A stretch of 17,102 nucleotides of DNA, taken from NCBI GenBank assembly GCA_964471325.1, contig CAYYFL010000023.1, positions 1 to 17,102 on the forward strand. Direction: 5' to 3'. The DNA is from Velamenicoccus sp964471325. Lineage in GTDB: Bacteria > Omnitrophota > Gorgyraeia > Velamenicoccales > Velamenicoccaceae. The position numbers and the translations under genes were made by a program. The notes under the pieces are model-generated. The model was not told the DNA's origin, ran no database searches, and worked only from the letters and a program-made list of their open reading frames with translations. The stretch's first letter is position 1; the number at the start of each line of letters is the position of its first letter. This document shows positions 13,747 to 17,102 of this stretch, one piece after another.

Positions 13747-15395
13747 TATTCACCTACAGCCGCCGCAACCTGGATCGCCGCCAACTCGCCCTTCAGCGCT
13801 TCTTTGAAATCCTTCCCGGAGCCACAAGTTGGGGCATCCTTCTGGGCTTCATTCTGCTATCCCTCCGGGGACCCCTTGTTGCCGCAGCCCTGATCATCGC
13901 TTTCGATCTTTATTGGATCCTCAGGCTGTTCTACATGAATATTTTTCTGGCTCTTTCTTATGCGCGCCTCTCATGGGAACGAAAAACAGATTGGCTTAAA
14001 CGCATCGAAGGCACGCGGGATATCGACAGGTCTCTGCACCGGCCCCAGGCGGCGGCCGGCAGGAACAAGTTGCCTGAAATCATCTCGGAGGTCATCAATC
14101 GGCGGGAACTCACAGAACTGAAAGACAGCGGCCAAACCGTGCCGTCCTATGACGACATTTACCAGCTTGTCATCATGCCTGTTGTCCGCGAATCACGGGA
14201 CATCGTGGAACCCGGCATCAAAAGCCTCTGCGAAGGAACATTCCCTTCGCGGCGGATCCTGGTCGTCCTGGCCGTAGAGGAACGCTCCTCCTCTGAAATC
14301 CGGGACGCCGCCCAAAGCCTTGCCGCCGAATATCGCGGGCGCTTTCTGGAATTCCTCGTCACCCTCCATCCGGACGGCATTGCAGGCGAGGCGCGCGTCA
14401 AAGGGGCCAATGCAACATTCGCCGCAAAGGTCGCGACGGAATTCTTCACGAAAAAAAACATCCCTTTTGAAAACGTCATCGTCTCCTGTTTTGACGCCGA
14501 CACGATAGTCAAGCCGGACTATTTCAACTGCCTCACCTACAGCTACATCGTCACCCCCAACCGCACTCAAGCCAGCTACCAACCTATCCCCGTCTACCAT
14601 AACAACATCTGGGAGGCCCCGGCTTTCGCGCGGGTCTTAGACATCGGCTCTTCCTTTTTCCAGCTGATCGAAGCGACGAACCCCGAACAGCTCGTCACTT
14701 TTTCGAGCCACAGCATGAGTTTTCAAGCCCTCGTCGACGTCGGCTACTGGCCTGTGGATATGATCTCGGACGACTCCGCCATCTTCTGGAAATCCTATGT
14801 CCATTATGACGGCCGCTATCGTGTCATCCCTCTGGCGACGACCCTCTCGATGGACATCACCCAGGCCAAAACGTGGAGAAAAACGCTGGTCAATGTCTAT
14901 AAACAAAAAAGGCGCTGGGCCTGGGGCGTTGAAAACTTCCCAATCCTCATGCGTGCCTTTCTGGCATCGCCGGCGATACCCTTGCGGCAAAAACTGCGGC
15001 ACAGCTTCAAGCTTTTCGAAGGCCACATCTCTTGGGCCACCTGGCCGTTCCTCTTGACCTTTATCGGCTGGCTCCCGACCCTGTTTGCGGGACGGGAATT
15101 CAGCCACACAGTGCTTTACTATACCGGTCCGCGCATCACGACAACGATCTTCAGCCTCGCCAGCATTGGACTGCTCAACTGCATCATCCTCAGCTTGCTG
15201 TTGCTGCCAAAAAATCCGGCAAAAAACACCTTTTGGACAAAAATGGGGCAAGCCCTGGAATGGTTATCCGTCCCCTTTATCATGATCTTCTTGAGCGGGA
15301 TGCCTGCTTTGGACGCCCAGACGCGCCTCGCCCTAGCCAAAAGACTCGAATTCTGGGTAACAGAGAAGGAAAGAAAAAAGGCAGCCGGTAAATGA
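13743..15395 (+). CDS. Membrane GT2 glycosyltransferase, processive type
   Basis: A 550-aa inner-membrane enzyme of glycosyltransferase family 2, of the kind that adds nucleotide-sugar units and threads the chain through its own membrane part (cellulose or hyaluronan synthase-like). Two N-terminal membrane segments (about 28-42 and 46-72) precede the catalytic domain (about 135-395): metal-binding Asp251-Ala-Asp253 in CFDADT, the acceptor-side Asp343/Asp344 in SDDSAIFW, and the QxxRW motif at 388-392 (QKRRW), which marks processive members. Further membrane segments follow near 425-442, 455-490 and 512-530, and the end is basic. AGAGG lies 4 nt before the ATG. It is co-translated with the PEGA protein. 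No PilZ domain is visible, so direct c-di-GMP control is not indicated. The sugar product is unknown. Confidence 0.9.
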   Translation: MIFTYSRRNLDRRQLALQRFFEILPGATSWGILLGFILLSLRGPLVAAALIIAFDLYWILRLFYMNIFLALSYARLSWERKTDWLKRIEGTRDIDRSLHRPQAAAGRNKLPEIISEVINRRELTELKDSGQTVPSYDDIYQLVIMPVVRESRDIVEPGIKSLCEGTFPSRRILVVLAVEERSSSEIRDAAQSLAAEYRGRFLEFLVTLHPDGIAGEARVKGANATFAAKVATEFFTKKNIPFENVIVSCFDADTIVKPDYFNCLTYSYIVTPNRTQASYQPIPVYHNNIWEAPAFARVLDIGSSFFQLIEATNPEQLVTFSSHSMSFQALVDVGYWPVDMISDDSAIFWKSYVHYDGRYRVIPLATTLSMDITQAKTWRKTLVNVYKQKRRWAWGVENFPILMRAFLASPAIPLRQKLRHSFKLFEGHISWATWPFLLTFIGWLPTLFAGREFSHTVLYYTGPRITTTIFSLASIGLLNCIILSLLLLPKNPAKNTFWTKMGQALEWLSVPFIMIFLSGMPALDAQTRLALAKRLEFWVTEKERKKAAGK

Positions 15396-15405
15396 CCGGC
15401 TGCCT
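15373..15405 (-). terminator. Intrinsic terminator of ClC gene
   Basis: A perfect 11-bp stem (15379-15389 with 15395-15405) closes a 5-nt loop. On the minus strand it is followed by a T6 run. It lies 28 nt beyond the ClC stop codon and overlaps the stop codon of the convergent glycosyltransferase (15393-15395). On the plus strand the tail is not T-rich, so it is mainly a minus-strand terminator. Confidence 0.85.
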
Positions 15406-15432
15406 CTCCGACATCCCCAACCATGGGCCGTA

Positions 15433-16794
15433 CTACTGTTTCCCCGGGCCCCCTTCTTTTTTCTTGAAAAACCCGGCATAGCGCCGCAAAAACTTAACGA
15501 TCTCTCTTTCCTCCTGGCCGATCACCGTCTTGACGTCCTCTATTTCTTCGCCGAGCTTGACATCCAGATGTCTGGATTTCCTCATGCCGAGGATCTGCGA
15601 AGGATAAACGCTTCTGTGTCCCGTAATGAAAAAACTGATCACGCAGGCGACCGCCGCAAAAGGTGCAAGCCTGGCATCGAATAACTCCATGGCCATGATG
15701 CTGGCGGCGATAGGCGTGTTGGCTGCTCCGGCCAAGACGCTCACCAAACCGATGGCCGCAAACATAGGAACATTCAGATTAAAAACATGGGCGAACCAAG
15801 CCCCTGCCGTCGCCCCGATGAAAAAGACGGGCGTGACAATCCCCCCGCTGCCTCCAAAATTCAACGTGATACTCGTCGCGAGCGCCTTAACGACAAAAGC
15901 ATACCACGGCGCATGCTGACCCGAAAGACACCTCTGTATCGTATCCAGTCCTAACCCAAGATAGTCTTTGGAAAAAACCAAAACAAGGACAATCATGAAG
16001 GCGCCGCCCAAAAGCCCTTTGAGGGGCGGCCACCCCTTGATCCTCTGCGCCAGACGACGGCCGAAATTAAGGACTTCAACAAGGAAGAAAGAACACAACC
16101 CGAAAAAGATGCCCGCAGCCACCACCTGAAAAAAAGTAGCCTTGTCAAAAACAGGAATAAAATTCAAGGCCCCATGGAAATATTCGACGCCGAGAGAAGA
16201 AGAAACATTAAAACTCACGATCCCGGCGACGAAAGACGGCAGGATAACATCGTAGAGGATGCTCCCCACAAAAAGGACTTCCACGCCAAAGATGGCGCCG
16301 GCAATAGGTGTCCCGAAAACAGAGGCGAAACCGGCGCTGATACCGCAGATAACGAGCTTCTTGCGATCGTAATCATCCAACCTGATCAACCGCGCAAAGA
16401 TCGCAGCCAAACCCGCCCCAATTTGTGCGCACGGCCCCTCCTTGCCCGCCGACCCACCCGACGCGATGGTCATGATCGTCGCAATCAGTTTCACGGGGAC
16501 GACAGACGCCTTGATTTTACCGGCATGTTTGTGGACGGCCTCGATGACCTTCTCGGTTCCATGTCCTTCGGCGTCAGGAGCCAACATCCTGATCAAGAAG
16601 GCGCTCAGGAAAAAGGCCAGGGGCATAAGAACAAAATAGTACGGCCGTTCCTGCATCCATGCCACGGAAGCCTGGAGCAGGTGGAGGAAAACGGCTGTGG
16701 ACACACCAACGATAATGCCGACAGAAACAGCAAGGACAATCCATTTGATGACGGTATAAACAAGAGCTGTTTCTTCGGAGATGCGGCTTCTCAT
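15433..16794 (-). CDS. ClC-family chloride channel/transporter
   Basis: A 453-aa inner-membrane protein with about ten or more hydrophobic segments and the signatures of the ClC family, which carries chloride or other anions. GKEGP (117-121) holds the gating Glu119. GGSGGIVTP is the second selectivity region, and HRSVYPSQ holds the Tyr that faces the central site. The first selectivity loop reads GHGTEK (77-82) instead of GSGIP, a variant with no central Ser. At the position of the internal proton Glu of the E. coli exchanger I read Val173 (FGVEVL, 169-174), as in ClC channels, so it may not exchange protons. No CBS domain follows; the C-terminus is a short basic tail. AAAAGGA lies 7 nt before the ATG, and the gene ends at its own terminator. 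Confidence 0.93.
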   Translation of the reverse strand: MRSRISEETALVYTVIKWIVLAVSVGIIVGVSTAVFLHLLQASVAWMQERPYYFVLMPLAFFLSAFLIRMLAPDAEGHGTEKVIEAVHKHAGKIKASVVPVKLIATIMTIASGGSAGKEGPCAQIGAGLAAIFARLIRLDDYDRKKLVICGISAGFASVFGTPIAGAIFGVEVLFVGSILYDVILPSFVAGIVSFNVSSSLGVEYFHGALNFIPVFDKATFFQVVAAGIFFGLCSFFLVEVLNFGRRLAQRIKGWPPLKGLLGGAFMIVLVLVFSKDYLGLGLDTIQRCLSGQHAPWYAFVVKALATSITLNFGGSGGIVTPVFFIGATAGAWFAHVFNLNVPMFAAIGLVSVLAGAANTPIAASIMAMELFDARLAPFAAVACVISFFITGHRSVYPSQILGMRKSRHLDVKLGEEIEDVKTVIGQEEREIVKFLRRYAGFFKKKEGGPGKQ

Positions 16795-16833
16795 GCTTCA
16801 ATCCTTTTGTGGAGCCCCGCGGTCTGCCCGCCT

Positions 16834-16914
16834 GCTTGCCGAAGACAAGCGAGCCACGGCCCTCTTGTTTTCGAAATTCCGCTGCGGTCGCCTGCCCGAC
16901 AGGCGGGGCACCGC
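16834..16914. repeat. Palindromic intergenic segment upstream of ClC gene
   Basis: The gap 16795-16960 holds no gene. It contains hairpins: GCTTG (16834-16838) with CAAGC (16846-16850), and an 11-bp stem GCGGTCGCCTG (16884-16894) with CAGGCG (16900-16905) and ACCGC (16910-16914), interrupted by a 4-nt bulge. Loops and arms differ from the array at 5015-5320, so this is probably another repeat family or a structured leader. Confidence 0.5.
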
Positions 16915-16960
16915 CCGAATGCCCATGGAGATGCCGTTCGAGCACCGCCAATCCCCGCCT

Positions 16961-17102
16961 TTATAGGAGGGACCTTCTGGGTGCGGGGTAAAATTTTATA
17001 CCTTCCCCGTCCAGTGCCGCCCCTTTGGGAACAAAATAGGCCTTATCTCCCGATGCGCCCCCCATTGTCAAGCCGGAGAACAAAACCAGAAACCCTTGCC
17101 TC
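16961..17102 (-). CDS. Probable 3' end of a gene cut by the window edge
   Basis: On the minus strand one frame stays open from 17101 to a TAA at 16961-16963, giving 46 codons. It begins with a hydrophobic stretch (GFLVLFSGL), then GDKAYFVPKGAALDGEG and a basic end PAPRRSLL. I do not recognise it. The composition looks like normal protein while the other two minus frames near the edge stop early, so it is more likely the tail of a longer gene than chance. An internal ATG has no ribosome site. The gene would lie 166 nt upstream of the ClC gene on the same strand. Confidence 0.4.
   Translation of the reverse strand, partial: RQGFLVLFSGLTMGGASGDKAYFVPKGAALDGEGIKFYPAPRRSLL

Overview
The window reads as chromosomal DNA of a Gram-negative bacterium with an outer membrane: a Phe-terminated beta-barrel, a LolA-like periplasmic protein, a lipoprotein and an RND/MMPL transporter are all present. 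Superoxide reductase and a hemerythrin-domain protein suggest an anaerobic or microaerophilic life. Base composition is moderately GC-rich and even. The gene mix (EF-hand HtpX protease, PEGA/GT2 pair, cytosine deaminase of the yeast Fcy1 type) would suit an uncultured lineage such as Omnitrophota or a deltaproteobacterium-like group; this placement is inference only. There is no phage, insertion sequence, CRISPR array, tRNA or rRNA.

Layout. Positions 1-217 hold a hairpin repeat, a minus-strand promoter and a strong minus-strand terminator, so a very short RNA may be made there. A minus-strand pair follows: an ABC-F ATPase (218-2140) and an HtpX-like M48 protease (2150-3118). Across a divergent promoter region (3119-3350), in which the two -35 boxes overlap, lies a plus-strand pair: a hemerythrin-domain protein and a DedA/VTT membrane protein (3351-4522). 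A bidirectional terminator separates these from a minus-strand superoxide reductase (4591-4983).

Upstream of the superoxide reductase, 5015-5320 is an array of alternating hairpins whose loops are conserved while their arms change in compensating ways. From 11434 down to 5380 runs a long minus-strand operon: ArsR-type repressor, RND/MMPL transporter, LolA-like protein, outer-membrane barrel, small fibronectin-fold-like secreted protein, 54-aa protein of unknown function and cytosine deaminase. Its promoter (TTGACA-N17-TAATAT) carries an inverted repeat around the -10 box, a plausible autoregulatory operator. The transporter, periplasmic and barrel proteins look like one trans-envelope lipid or lipoprotein handling route.

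A small lipoprotein (11576-11920, minus) has its own promoter and a leader with an intrinsic terminator, which suggests attenuation. On the plus strand a PEGA-domain protein and a processive-type GT2 glycosyltransferase (12262-15395) overlap by ATGA and probably make or export a glycan. A ClC-family anion channel/transporter (15433-16794, minus) converges on them, and its terminator overlaps the glycosyltransferase stop codon. The right edge holds structured intergenic DNA and the likely 3' end of a further minus-strand gene.
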